The notes: generated by a model not told the origin, from the letters alone. A DNA stretch of 64,000 nucleotides from CAVYXF01 sp963772335 (GCA_963772335.1 CAVYXF010000008.1:620001-684000); one strand, 5' to 3'; positions 8,039 through 17,089 are shown, numbered from the stretch's first letter. Numbers and translations: made by a program.

Positions 8039-8524
8039 TCAGCCGTACGGGTGCTTGTGGATCGGATCGACCCAGTATACCTCCTCGGGATCTTCGACCG
8101 GATCGACATCGGTGATGTTCACCACCACGGCCTCATTATCGGAGCGCACCAGCACGCATTCCAGCGGCTGGTTCGGATCGGCGTTGATCTCCTGATGGGG
8201 CACATAAGGCGGCACGAAAATGAAATCGCCCGGCTCGGCTTCGGCGACATATTCCAGCCGGTCGCCCCAGCGCATCCGCGCCCGCCCGCGTAGCACGAAG
8301 ATCACGCTTTCCAGCGCGCCGTGATGGTGGACGCCGGTCTTGGCATCGGGCTCGATGGTGACCGTGCCGGCCCAGATCTTCTGCGCGCCGACACGGGCAT
8401 GGTTGATGGCCGCCTGGCGAAACATGCCGGGCGTCTGGGCAGTATTGGGGTCGAGCCGATCGCCCTTGATGACGCGCACGCCGTCATCGCGCCAGCGCGG
8501 GCTATGGTCATGTTGCTTCGTCAT
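8039..8524 (-). CDS. Cupin domain protein
   Basis: The 161-residue product is a single-domain cupin. Motif 1 is TGVHHHGALESVIFVLRG, with two or three metal-binding histidines and the glutamate. Motif 2 is PGDFIFVPPYVPHQEINA, with the fourth ligand histidine. It probably binds a divalent metal in the cytoplasm; the reaction is unknown. The ATG at 8524 gives MTKQHDHSP and has AGGACAGG upstream. The reading frame stays open for 13 more codons upstream, without a better site. The gene is transcribed towards DUF3072. Confidence 0.85.
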   Translation of the reverse strand: MTKQHDHSPRWRDDGVRVIKGDRLDPNTAQTPGMFRQAAINHARVGAQKIWAGTVTIEPDAKTGVHHHGALESVIFVLRGRARMRWGDRLEYVAEAEPGDFIFVPPYVPHQEINADPNQPLECVLVRSDNEAVVVNITDVDPVEDPEEVYWVDPIHKHPYG

Positions 8525-8630
8525 GTGGCCTGTCCTGTGCATTTTCGACGCGCGGGCTTGCATGGGAACCCCGTGCCAGTCACACAGCTTATCTCGTCTT
8601 TGCGGATCAATGAAAGGCCCGGGGGCGGCT

Positions 8631-9611
8631 ATGGCGTACTCCCGATATGCGGTTGCGCTGGTCGCTGCATTTGCGGCGGTTTATGTGATCTGGGGATCGA
8701 CCTATCTGGCACTCACCGTCGCGCTCCATTCCCTGCCGCCGTTCCTGCTGATGGGCACCCGTTCCATTGCGGGCGGAGCCATCCTGCTCATCACCAGCAT
8801 GCTGGCCGGCGGAACCACTGGCACGCCCAAAAGCTGGGGCGTGGCGGTCGTGTGCGGGTTATTGTTCTTTGTCGGCTGTCACGGCGTCCTGGCCTATGCC
8901 CAGCAAAGCGTCCCGTCCGGGCTGGCAGCGGTACTGCTCGCCACCATCCCGTTCTGGATCGCGGCATTGAACGCGATGCTGCCCGGAGATCAACGCACCA
9001 GCCCGCGAATGCTCCTGCTCCTGATACCTGGCCTGATGGGCGTCGGACTGATCGCCTGGCATAGTGCTCATGGCGGCTTTGGTGGCGCGCAGGCCAGCGG
9101 AATCCTACTGCTGCTTGCAGCATCGGCCTCTTGGGGCATCGCAACGGTGCTTTCTGAGCGTTACAGGGGAATGGCGTCACCGGCTGCGCTTTCGGGCATG
9201 GAGCTGCTAGCCGGCGGGCTGGTGCTGCTGATGATCAGCGTCGTGGCGGGCGAGAGCCGCGCCTTCAATCCGGCGCAGATTACGCCGGCGTCCGCCGCCG
9301 CCTGGCTTTATCTGACGCTTGCCGGTACCGTGATCACCTTCGGCGCCTATATCTGGCTGCTCGATCAGATGTCACCGACAGTCGTTGCAACATACACCTT
9401 CGTCAATCCGATCGTCGCGGTGCTGCTCGGCTGGCTGTTCCTCGGCGAGCAGCTCACGGTCTGGACGATGATAGGGGCGTGCCTTGTTATAGCCTCGGTC
9501 GCGGGATTGCTGCTCGCTCGCTATCGGTCGGCGCGCAGCCAACCTGCCGCTGCGCGGGAGACCACATGGCGAGCTCAGAAGCAGGCGAAAGCCGTTCTGG
9601 CTGAGCCTTGA
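8631..9611 (+). CDS. EamA/DMT-superfamily exporter
   Basis: The 326-residue product has ten hydrophobic segments arranged as two EamA repeats. The first repeat starts VYVIWGSTYLAL, a hallmark of the RhaT/YedA-type branch. The second ends with VVATYTFVNPIVAVLLGWLF, the EamA signature. These transporters export metabolites such as amino acids; the substrate here is unknown. The start at 8631 follows GGGGGCGG. An ATG at 8610 is an alternative. The C terminus has a basic cytoplasmic tail. The gene is divergent from the cupin gene. Confidence 0.9.
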   Translation: MAYSRYAVALVAAFAAVYVIWGSTYLALTVALHSLPPFLLMGTRSIAGGAILLITSMLAGGTTGTPKSWGVAVVCGLLFFVGCHGVLAYAQQSVPSGLAAVLLATIPFWIAALNAMLPGDQRTSPRMLLLLIPGLMGVGLIAWHSAHGGFGGAQASGILLLLAASASWGIATVLSERYRGMASPAALSGMELLAGGLVLLMISVVAGESRAFNPAQITPASAAAWLYLTLAGTVITFGAYIWLLDQMSPTVVATYTFVNPIVAVLLGWLFLGEQLTVWTMIGACLVIASVAGLLLARYRSARSQPAAARETTWRAQKQAKAVLAEP

Positions 9612-9722
9612 CTGAAGCCTTGGCCTTACGGTTTCACGTAACCAGCCCGCCAATTTCCTTGGACTTCTCGCTCATTCGACCAGCCCCGCCACCGTGCCAT
9701 TTCCGCGTCTGGTTCGCCGTTG

Positions 9723-10348
9723 CTATGCCGGCTTCCTTCCTGTCAGCCCGATAACCGCCGACATGCCGGCGTGGCCGGCGCCCTCGGACAGCTCGAGTTC
9801 TTCTTCGGTAATGAGAGAGATCATGAGATCGCCGAACGTGCTCTCCAGCATTTCAGCGCGTGTAGAGATTTTCGATCGCCTTCGGGCCTCCAGTGCCGTA
9901 CTGCAATTGCTTGGGCGTATAGCCCCGAATAATGAGCAGTCCACCCGGTTTGAGCGTCGAGCGCATACCCGCCCATTTCGCGGGGCGGTTTGCCGGCGTG
10001 CTGAACTGCGTGAAAATCTCGACGACTACATCGAACGCGTTTTCCGGATAGTCCCACTTATGGACGTCGGTCTCGATGAGATCGACGCTCACATTATGTT
10101 CCGCTGCAAGCCGCCGGGCTTTGGCCAGCGCCGCAGGCGAAAATTCAGTGGAGGTGACATGAAGGCACTTGCTTCGCGAGGAAGACGCCGTTGCGGCCTT
10201 CGCCATCCGCCACCGCCAGTGCTTTCCCTGCGCATGGCAGGAGATCTTTGCAGCGCACGAGGAATTCGTTCGGCGCCGTGCCGAAGACAAAATCCGGCGT
10301 CGCAGCATAACGCTCCTGCCAGCGCGTGAATTCAGGGGTGACCGTCAT
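9723..10348 (-). pseudogene. SAM-dependent methyltransferase, two frameshifts, coupled to thiC
   Basis: The start at 10348 (MTVTPEFTRWQERYAATP) overlaps the thiC stop codon as ATGA. Motif I is AVADGEGRNGVFLAKQ. The frame then shifts by one near 10165 and continues with STEFSPAALAKARRLAAE, DLIETDVHKWDYPENAFDVV and LKPGGLLIIRGYTPKQL. A second shift near 9855 leads into AEMLESTFGDLMI and the end at 9723. Each break needs only one surplus base removed, giving about 207 residues, the normal length of this TehB-like class I methyltransferase group. Its coupling to riboswitch-controlled thiC suggests thiamine-responsive expression. The substrate is unknown. Confidence 0.75.
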
Positions 10349-12241
10349 GACCCGCTGATGAAGGCTTTCTGCTCTCTCCCGCTTTGCTGCGCCTCGACAT
10401 AAACCTCGCCGCCCATCTCCTTGAACTTCTCGCTCATCTCGGCCATGCCGGCCTTGGCCGCCATTTCCGGGCTTTCGTTCAGCTTCGCCGCGTAGTCGCG
10501 GACCTGCTGGGTGATCTCCATCGAGCAGAATTTCGGTCCGCACATCGAGCAGAAATGCGCAACCTTGTGCGCGTCCTTGGGCATGGTCTCGTCATGCATG
10601 GAGCGGGCGGTGTCGGGGTCGAGCGAAAGGTTGAACTGGTCCTCCCAGCGGAACTCGAAACGCGCGCGTGACAGCGCGTCGTCGCGGAGCTGCGCTGCCG
10701 GGTGGCCCTTCCCCAGGTCGGCGGCATGGGCGGCGATCTTGTAGGCGATCACGCCCGTCTTCACGTCATCGCGGTTGGGCAGACCCAGATGCTCCTTCGG
10801 CGTGACGTAACAGAGCATCGCGGTGCCGAACCAGCCGATCATCGCCGCGCCGATTGCGGACGTGATGTGGTCATAGCCCGGCGCGATGTCGGTGACCAGC
10901 GGCCCAAGCGTATAGAACGGCGCCTCGCCGCAGATGGCCAGCTGCTTCTCGACGTTGACCTTGATCTTGTGCAGCGGCACATGGCCGGGGCCTTCGATCA
11001 TCACCTGGCAGCCCTTCGCCCAGGCAATCTTGGTCAGTTCGCCCAAGCGTCTCCAGCTCGGCGAATTGCGCCGCATCATTGGCATCGGCGATCGAGCCGG
11101 GACGCAGGCCATCGCCAAGTGAGAAAGACACGTCATAGGCCCGCATGATGTCGCAGATGTCCTCGAACCGCTCATAGAGGAAGCTCTCGCGGTGATGGGC
11201 GAGGCACCACTTGGCCATGATCGAGCCACCGCGCGAGACAATGCCCGTGACGCGCTTGGCGGTGAGCGGCACGTAACGCAACCGCACACCAGCATGGATG
11301 GTGAAATAATCGACGCCCTGCTCGCACTGTTCGATGAGCGTATCCTTATACACTTCCCAGTCGAGCTTGACCGGATCGCCATTCACCTTCTCCAGCGCCT
11401 GGTAGATCGGCACTGTCCCGATCGGCACCGGCGCATTGCGGATGATCCATTCGCGGGTGTTGTGGATGTTGCGGCCGGTGGACAGGTCCATGACGGTGTC
11501 GGCGCCCCAGCGGATCGCCCAGACCATCTTCTCCACCTCCTCCTCGACCGAGGAGGTGACGGCCGAATTGCCGATATTGGCGTTGATCTTGGTCAGGAAG
11601 TTGCGGCCGATGATCATCGGCTCCAGCTCGGCATGGTTGATGTTGGAGGGGATGATCGCGCGGCCCCGTGCCACTTCGCTGCGCACGAATTCCGGGGTGA
11701 TGAACTCCGGGATCGCTGCGCCAAAACTCTCGCCATCGGCCAGCGCCGCCTTCGCCCGCTCCAGCGCCGCTGCCCGGCCGAGGTTCTCTCGGGTGGCGAT
11801 ATAGGCCATCTCCTTGGTAATGATGCCGGCGCGGGCGAATTCAAGCTGCGTCACCGGCGCGCCGTTCACCGCCCGTCGCGGCTGGTGCCGCTGCGGAAAT
11901 TCCTGCGCTAAGCGCACGCCGCTAGCATTGCCGTTATCCTCCGGCTTCACCTCACGGCCCCGATAGACCTCAACACCGCCACGCGCCTTGACCCACGCGT
12001 CGCGCTCCCGCGGCAGGCCGCGCGCGACATCCACCTCCACGTCGTTCTCCGTGTAAATACCGGACGCATCATAAATCCGCACGGGCGGCTCGCCGGCTCC
12101 TTCAGAGAGGGCGATCTCACGGAGCGGCACGCGCAAGTCCGGGTGACCGTCCGGCGTCACATAGACCTTCTGCGAAGCGGTGAGCGGTCCGGTGGTAACC
12201 TTGGGGGTCTGCAAATCGCCGGGGCGCGTGAGCTTGTTCAT
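10345..12241 (-). pseudogene. thiC: Phosphomethylpyrimidine synthase ThiC, one frameshift
   Basis: ThiC is the radical-SAM enzyme that turns aminoimidazole ribotide into the HMP moiety of thiamine. The start at 12241 has GGAGGAAG upstream. The N-terminal reading carries RIYDASGIYTE, IPSNINHAELEPMIIGRN, GADTVMDLSTGRNIHNTREW and SFSLGDGLRPGSIADANDAA. Near 11043 the frame changes, and the C-terminal part follows: GELTKIAWAKGCQVMIEGPG, GYDHITSAIGAA and CSMCGPKFCSM, the CX2CX4C iron-sulfur motif. Removing one G from a GGG run restores a normal 631-residue protein. Everything essential is present, so an assembly error is likely. A TPP riboswitch precedes it. Confidence 0.92.
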
Positions 12242-12345
12242 GGTCTTCCTCCATCAAACGACGCTGCTTGCCAGCGGCGCCTGGCCGGCTTGGCGTCCGG
12301 CTCGACTTTCCAGGGGAGGCGTAGGGGGGCTTTTGCGCGAAAGTC

Positions 12346-12438
12346 CGTCCCTTCGCCGGCATGACCCGGATCAGGTTCAAAGGGTGGTTGCGCGGGCATT
12401 AGCGCAATCTCAGCCGGCTGCCGCCGGCCCCCCTCGGG
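12346..12438 (-). promoter_or_regulatory. TPP riboswitch (THI element) upstream of thiC
   Basis: On the reverse strand the conserved thi-box elements appear in order: CCGAGGGG, CTGAGATTG, then ACCCTTTGAACCTGATCCGG followed by GTCATGCCGGCGAAGGGA. These match the pyrimidine- and pyrophosphate-sensing helices of the TPP aptamer. About 100 bases separate it from the thiC start, leaving room for a ribosome-binding-site sequestering or terminator stem. It should lower expression of thiC and the coupled methyltransferase when thiamine is plentiful. Confidence 0.95.
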
Positions 12439-12642
12439 ATTTCGTAAATTTGCGCCCTTTCCACCTGTTTGGCAAGGGGCTGGCATACAAGGCCGCTGGA
12501 TGGTTTCGACATAGGCGGAGCCATCCTTGAATCTTCGGCCAGCACGCGGCGTCTAAGGATATGCCTCAGAGCCCTCTTTATCGTTGACGGGGCCTACGCT
12601 GGATTAGCTCGCAAGCGCCGAGGCCATATCGAAGGTACGATC

Positions 12643-13092
12643 GTGAACGCTCCAATCTCGATGGCGGAAACCGTTCTGTGCAAGACGCGGCCAACGAACG
12701 ACGCCATCGCCCGGCTTTGGGCGGCACTCGACGCCCATGTCAAGCTGCGCGCGCCCGTACCGGCCCGCACCGCGCACCCCGTAACGGCTGGCGAGCCGAA
12801 AATGGCGCAGAACGTCGTGGAGGAAGCCGGCGAGGTCGCCGTTGCCGCCATGATGAAGGACCGCACCGAGGTCGTTCGGGAAAGCGCCGAACTGATCTAC
12901 CACATGACGATCCTTTGGGCACAGCTCGGCGTTCGCCCGGAGGAGATCTGGGCCGAGATGGCCGTGCGCAAGGGCACCTACGGCCTGGCGGAAAAACGCG
13001 CCAAGGCGCGTCACAAGCTATTGCGCACGCCGCCTCACAGCGAGCTGAGCAAGTGCCCCCCGTCCACGGCCAGCACCGCTCCAGTGATGTAG
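12643..13092 (+). CDS. hisE: Phosphoribosyl-ATP diphosphatase-like protein
   Basis: The 149-residue product contains the all-alpha MazG/HisE NTP-pyrophosphatase core: KMAQNVVEEAGEVAVAAM (the EExxE metal motif) followed by ESAELIYHMTILWAQLGV (the ExxD-type second motif). HisE catalyses the second step of histidine synthesis. The start GTG at 12643 has GAAGG seven bases upstream; an ATG at 12661 is possible. The protein is longer than usual HisE (about 107 residues) at both ends. The gene stands alone instead of with other his genes, so a different nucleotide substrate is possible. Its 3' end overlaps the convergent SDR gene by 58 bases. Confidence 0.8.
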   Translation: MNAPISMAETVLCKTRPTNDAIARLWAALDAHVKLRAPVPARTAHPVTAGEPKMAQNVVEEAGEVAVAAMMKDRTEVVRESAELIYHMTILWAQLGVRPEEIWAEMAVRKGTYGLAEKRAKARHKLLRTPPHSELSKCPPSTASTAPVM

Positions 13093-13796
13093 GCAGCGGC
13101 GTTCGATAACAGCAGCATGAGCGGGCCGTCGAGATCGGCGGGCTGGCCCAGCCGGCGCTGCGGGATTCGCTTGAGCATCACCTGCCCGGCTTCGCTCTTG
13201 AAGAAGTCGCGGTTAAGGTCGGTTTCGACATAGCCGGGCGCCAGGGCGTTGACGCGGATGCCATGACGCGCCCACTCCAGCGCCATCTGCTTGGTGAGCT
13301 GGACGAGCGCTGCCTTCGAGGTGGCATAAGCGGAGAGCTGGCCGCCCTGTCGCAGGCCGAGCACCGAGGCGATGTTGACGATCGCGCCGCCTTTGCCCGA
13401 GGCCACCCAATGCCGCGCGAGTTCCGTCGCCACGGCGAAGGCGCCTTTCAGATTGGTATCGAGCACCCGGTCCCAGCCGGCTTCGGTCTGGTCGAGCAGC
13501 GGCACGGTCTCGGTGACGCCGGAATTGTTGACGAGACCGTCGAGACTGCTGGCAAGCTGTATTGCTTCCGCCACGCCAGCCTTCACTGAGGCGGTGTCCG
13601 TCACATCCATAACGACGGCAAAGGCTTTGCCGCCGCTCTCGTCGATCCTCGCGACCAGCTTCTCCAATTCCTCTTTGCGCCGTGCGGCAGCGATCACGGT
13701 TGCGCCCGCTTCCGCCAGCATTTCGGCGAAATGCGCTCCGAGTCCACTCGAGGCGCCGGTGACGAGGACGGCTTTGCCAAAAAGATCAAAATTCAT
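13035..13796 (-). CDS. Short-chain dehydrogenase/reductase
   Basis: The 253-residue product is a classical SDR. It has the Rossmann motif TGASSGLGAHFA near residue 13, NNSGVTE for the NAG motif, the catalytic serine in VNIASVLG, and YATSK (Tyr and Lys of the active site). The C terminus is ITGAVLAVDGGHLLSSL. NADH or NADPH preference and substrate are not evident. It follows the epoxide-hydrolase-like gene by 18 bases, forming a three-gene operon with the acyl-CoA synthetase. That context suggests oxidation of a hydroxyacyl or alcohol intermediate. Confidence 0.92.
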   Translation of the reverse strand: MNFDLFGKAVLVTGASSGLGAHFAEMLAEAGATVIAAARRKEELEKLVARIDESGGKAFAVVMDVTDTASVKAGVAEAIQLASSLDGLVNNSGVTETVPLLDQTEAGWDRVLDTNLKGAFAVATELARHWVASGKGGAIVNIASVLGLRQGGQLSAYATSKAALVQLTKQMALEWARHGIRVNALAPGYVETDLNRDFFKSEAGQVMLKRIPQRRLGQPADLDGPLMLLLSNAAAYITGAVLAVDGGHLLSSL

Positions 13797-13814
13797 GGCT
13801 AGAAGCGCTGCTCC

Positions 13815-14717
13815 TTAATCCTGTTCCAGGAGAAACGGCACCAGTGCGGCGCAAACTCCATCCGGATCTTCGCGCTGCGGGAAATGACCGAGCTTGTCCA
13901 GAACAACACGCCGATAGGGGCCGGTGAACAGGCCTTCTTTGCCTTCCGAGGTTGCGGGCGCATTGACCAGATCGCCGCCGCCATGGATGCACAGGGTCGG
14001 CACCGCGATCTTCGGATCGGCTTTCAGCCGCGCTTCAAGCCCGGCATAGGCAGGATCGCCAGAAGCGTGCCCCCAGCGGACGCGATAAGAATGCAGCGTG
14101 ACGTCGGCCCAGTCGGGATTGTCGAAGCTTGCTGCGCTCGCCTCGAACTCGGCGTCGGTGAACGGCCAATTCGGGTTCCAGATGTCCCAGATATAGCGGG
14201 TGAATTTGCGGCGCTCCTCCCGTATCAGGCGCTCGCCGCGCGGAACAGCCATAAGCCAATGATACCAATAATTCTGAGTCTGGCTGAGCGACAGGGGCTG
14301 ATCGGGGTCGTTCGTGCCCCAGCCGACTGAAAGCGCCGCGCAGCGTGTGATGCGCTCGGGTGCAAGGCAGCTGGCAATATAGCCGGCCCGCGCTCCCCAG
14401 TCGTGGCCGACAACAGCAAAGCGCTCTAGGCCGAGACTGCCGGCGAAGTCCAGGAGGTCTTGCCCGAGAGCGGCGAGCTGCCCCGACCGCATCGTACCGG
14501 CATCGAGGAACCGGGTATCGCCATAACCGCGCAGCCACGGCACATAGGTTCTCAGGCCCGCTGCGTGGAGGCCGGGCAGCACGCGGTCCCAGGTCCGGCC
14601 GTCATCGGGCCAGCCATGCAGCAGGATGACGGGAGCGCCGGCCTCGGGGCCGCTCGCTTCGTAAGCGATGTCGAGCGTCGGCGTCTTCGCCCGCAATTGT
14701 TGCCGCGCATCGGTCAT
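13815..14717 (-). CDS. Epoxide hydrolase-like alpha/beta hydrolase
   Basis: The 300-residue product has HGWPD (oxyanion hole) and GHDWGA, whose aspartate is the nucleophile in epoxide hydrolases and haloalkane dehalogenases. A cap domain rich in Trp and Tyr lies around residues 140-220 (NYWYHWLMAVPRGERL). The catalytic histidine is in LGHFPQRE. A further aspartate in GGGDLVNAP could be the charge-relay acid. The start ATG overlaps the stop of the acyl-CoA synthetase as ATGA, showing translational coupling. Epoxide ring opening is a reasonable guess, but the substrate is unknown. Confidence 0.88.
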   Translation of the reverse strand: MTDARQQLRAKTPTLDIAYEASGPEAGAPVILLHGWPDDGRTWDRVLPGLHAAGLRTYVPWLRGYGDTRFLDAGTMRSGQLAALGQDLLDFAGSLGLERFAVVGHDWGARAGYIASCLAPERITRCAALSVGWGTNDPDQPLSLSQTQNYWYHWLMAVPRGERLIREERRKFTRYIWDIWNPNWPFTDAEFEASAASFDNPDWADVTLHSYRVRWGHASGDPAYAGLEARLKADPKIAVPTLCIHGGGDLVNAPATSEGKEGLFTGPYRRVVLDKLGHFPQREDPDGVCAALVPFLLEQD

Positions 14718-16348
14718 GAGAGCTCCCTGGTTCGTTCGCGCAGGACAAATTTCTGTATCTTTCCTGTTGCGGTTTTGGGGAGCGGACCGAAAATCACCGT
14801 GCGCGGGATCTTGAAGGCCGCCATATGGCTGCGGCAGAAGGCGATGATGTCTTCCGGCGAGACCTGCCCCTCCGCTTCCGGCTTCAGCGTAATGAAGGCG
14901 CAGGGGCTTTCACCCCATTTCTCGTCCGGCCTGGCAACAACCGCCGCCTCCATCACCTGCGGATGGCGGTAGAGCACGTCCTCGACCTCGATGGAGGCGA
15001 TGTTTTCGCCGCCGGAGATGATGATGTCCTTGGCGCGGTCCTTAATCTCGAGATAGCCGTCGGGGTGCTTGACGGCGAGGTCGGCACTATGCAGCCAGCC
15101 ACCCTGTAGCGCCGCATCGCTCGCCGCCTCGTCCTTATAATACCCGCGCATGATGGTGTTGGAGCGCATCACCAGCTCGCCGAGGCTTGTGCCGTCGGCA
15201 GGGAGGGAGGCTCCGGTCAACCGGTCGAGAGTGTCGGCCTGGCCGAAGGTGAGGATCGGCAGGCCCTGCCGTGCCATCAACGCCGCACGCTCCGCCAAAG
15301 GCTTCTCCGCCCAGTCCTCCTGGGGTGCTGAGAGCAACGAGGGACCGTAGCTTTCGGTCATGCCGTACATATGGGTGACGGTGAATCCCATCGCTTCCAT
15401 CGCGGCGATGACCGCGCTCGGCGGTGAGGCGCCGCCGGTAATCATGTGCACCCCGCCGTGGCTGAAGCGGCGCTTGGTCTCGGCTGGCGCATGGATCAGG
15501 CTTGAGAGCACGACCGGCGCACCGCATAGATGCGTCACCTTCTCCTCATCGATAAGCTGGAAAACGGCGCGCGGATCGACCTGGCGCAGGCAGACATGGC
15601 GCGCGCTGGCGGCGGTTACGCCCCAGCTATAGGTCCAGCCATTGCAGTGGAATAGCGGGAGCGTCCACAGATAGACGCTTTCCGGGGTGAGCGAGGAGGT
15701 GAGGGCACTGCCCAGCGCATTAAGGTAAGCGCCGCGATGATGGTAGACGACACCCTTGGGCTTGCCTGTCGTGCCTGAGGTATAATTGAGGGCGATCGCG
15801 TCCCACTCGTCGCGCGGCCACAGGAAGGGCTGCGTGGCATCGTTTTCGGCGAGGAAACTGCCATATTCGGCATCCGCAATGCCGGAGGGCACGCAGCCGG
15901 CATCCACGATTTCAATGACATATGGCCGGCGGGCTACCTGCTCCAGCGCGGCTTTGGCAACCTCGGAGAAGGCAGCATCGATGAACAGCACGCGGCTTTC
16001 CGCATGGTCGAGAATATAGGCGATGGTCGGCGCATCGAGCCGGAAGTTGATGGTGTTCAGGACGGCGCCCGCGCCGGGTACGCCATAGTGCGCCTCGATC
16101 ATTGCGGGGGTGTTCGGCGAGAGGATCGACACCACCTCGCCATAGCCGACGCCGAGCCGGCGCAGGCCGCTGGCGAGCGCCCGGCAGCGCTTCAGAACAT
16201 CGGCCCAGCTGAGCCGCTGCACGCCGTGCACGATCCCGGTTTTGGTCGGATAGACTAACGCGGCATGTTCGAGAAAGGACAGCGGCGAAAGCGGAAAATG
16301 GTTTGCATCCCGTTTCTGCAGGCCGGCCGATCGGTTGATGTCGCTCAA
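14714..16348 (-). CDS. AMP-dependent acyl-CoA synthetase
   Basis: The product belongs to the ANL superfamily, which activates carboxylic acids through an acyl-adenylate to the CoA thioester. It has the P-loop YTSGTTGKPKGV, the A5 region HMYGMTESYGPSLL, the hinge GYLEIKDRAKDIIISGGENI and the catalytic lysine in PKTATGKIQKF. A TTG at 16348, preceded by GGGAGGAAAAG, is the best start and gives 544 residues. An ATG 21 codons upstream has no ribosome binding site. The sequence is close to the medium/long-chain or aromatic fatty-acid CoA ligase group (AlkK-like). It heads an operon with the epoxide hydrolase-like and SDR genes. Confidence 0.93.
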   Translation of the reverse strand: MSDINRSAGLQKRDANHFPLSPLSFLEHAALVYPTKTGIVHGVQRLSWADVLKRCRALASGLRRLGVGYGEVVSILSPNTPAMIEAHYGVPGAGAVLNTINFRLDAPTIAYILDHAESRVLFIDAAFSEVAKAALEQVARRPYVIEIVDAGCVPSGIADAEYGSFLAENDATQPFLWPRDEWDAIALNYTSGTTGKPKGVVYHHRGAYLNALGSALTSSLTPESVYLWTLPLFHCNGWTYSWGVTAASARHVCLRQVDPRAVFQLIDEEKVTHLCGAPVVLSSLIHAPAETKRRFSHGGVHMITGGASPPSAVIAAMEAMGFTVTHMYGMTESYGPSLLSAPQEDWAEKPLAERAALMARQGLPILTFGQADTLDRLTGASLPADGTSLGELVMRSNTIMRGYYKDEAASDAALQGGWLHSADLAVKHPDGYLEIKDRAKDIIISGGENIASIEVEDVLYRHPQVMEAAVVARPDEKWGESPCAFITLKPEAEGQVSPEDIIAFCRSHMAAFKIPRTVIFGPLPKTATGKIQKFVLRERTRELS

Positions 16349-16462
16349 CTTTTCCTCCCACGCCTGTCTTTTGCAGGCCGATATTAATTTCGTGACATCG
16401 TAGCCTCGCACACAAGCAAGCAGTTACGTAGCGATGAATGATAACATTCGCCGCTTCAACAA

Positions 16463-16487
16463 CCCGCAGGACCGTCGGACCTGCGGG
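16463..16487 (-). terminator. Stem-loop terminator for the small secreted-protein gene
   Basis: CCCGCAGG pairs with CCTGCGGG (eight base pairs), extended after one A-A mismatch by CC/GG around a GTC loop. Downstream on the reverse strand is a T-rich TTGTTGAAG. It lies between the end of the 62-residue gene and the acyl-CoA synthetase operon. Confidence 0.6.
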
Positions 16488-16520
16488 CTTTATGCGGAAT
16501 CCTTATTGGTGCCTGCGGGC

Positions 16521-16709
16521 TTACTTGTCGCTTTTGGGGCAGCAGTAGGGCTTCTTAGCGCGATATCCCTTGCGCGAGCAGAGCTCGGGCTGACAGTTTA
16601 CCCCTGAACCTTTAAAACCCTTCATTCCCTTCGCTTCGGGAGCGCGCGCCCCGAACATGCACGCAAGCGCAAAGGCACAACCAAACAAAACAATTTTCGA
16701 CGACTTCAT
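16521..16709 (-). CDS. Small cysteine-rich secreted peptide
   Basis: The 62-residue product begins MKSSKIVLFGCAFALACM, a Sec signal peptide with cleavage likely near GARAPEA. The mature 35-40 residues are basic, with four cysteines (VNCQPELCSRKG and PYCCPKSD) and several Lys and Gly. AAAGGAG lies nine bases before the ATG at 16709, and a terminator follows the gene, both supporting a real gene. The family is not recognised. Disulfide-linked or metal-binding periplasmic peptide is the most that can be said. Confidence 0.7.
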   Translation of the reverse strand: MKSSKIVLFGCAFALACMFGARAPEAKGMKGFKGSGVNCQPELCSRKGYRAKKPYCCPKSDK

Positions 16710-17089
16710 TGAATGTTTCTCCTTTAGTACTGCAATAACCCAAAGATCTTCCGCCCTGCGGAGACGGTATGTAACCTACACGTGTTAATGAGCTATTTCA
16801 CCCATTTTGACGAGGCAACCAGCCGCGAAATACCGATGGTCGGAGGCCATTTGCTGGTAGGAAATCAAAGCGCCGGCGGGGTTTGCTGGGGCGGGTCAAT
16901 TCTGTCCGCCATCCGTAACTGCCGACGCGCTCCGCGAAACAGAGCCCCTTCACGCGACCGTTTTCCAGGCAGAATTGTGATTAATTATTGAGCAGTTATT
17001 GGTTTGAGATTGGCGCTGCCTAAATTCGCGCCGCAACCCTGCCGAATGGTTGTATTGAGCCGGCCGCGCTCGCCGCTGCGCAAGCTCCC
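16710..17089 (+). other. Intergenic region upstream of the urea transporter operon
   Basis: This 380-base region separates the divergent small secreted-protein gene from urtA. An open frame at 16782-16991 looks artefactual. The stretch around 16977-17005 is AT-rich (AATTGTGATTAATTATTGAG), unlike the surroundings, and may be part of an upstream activator region for the sigma-54 promoter. No perfect NtrC site was found. Confidence 0.45.

Noticed and set aside
16782..16991. Possible 69-residue forward gene upstream of urtA
   Set aside because: No ribosome binding site, no recognisable composition, and it ends just before the AT-rich promoter region.
17010..17035. GGCGC ... GCGCC inverted pair upstream of the sigma-54 promoter as an NtrC site
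   Set aside because: The arms are only five bases with an 11-base spacer and do not match the NtrC consensus GCACC-N5-GGTGC.
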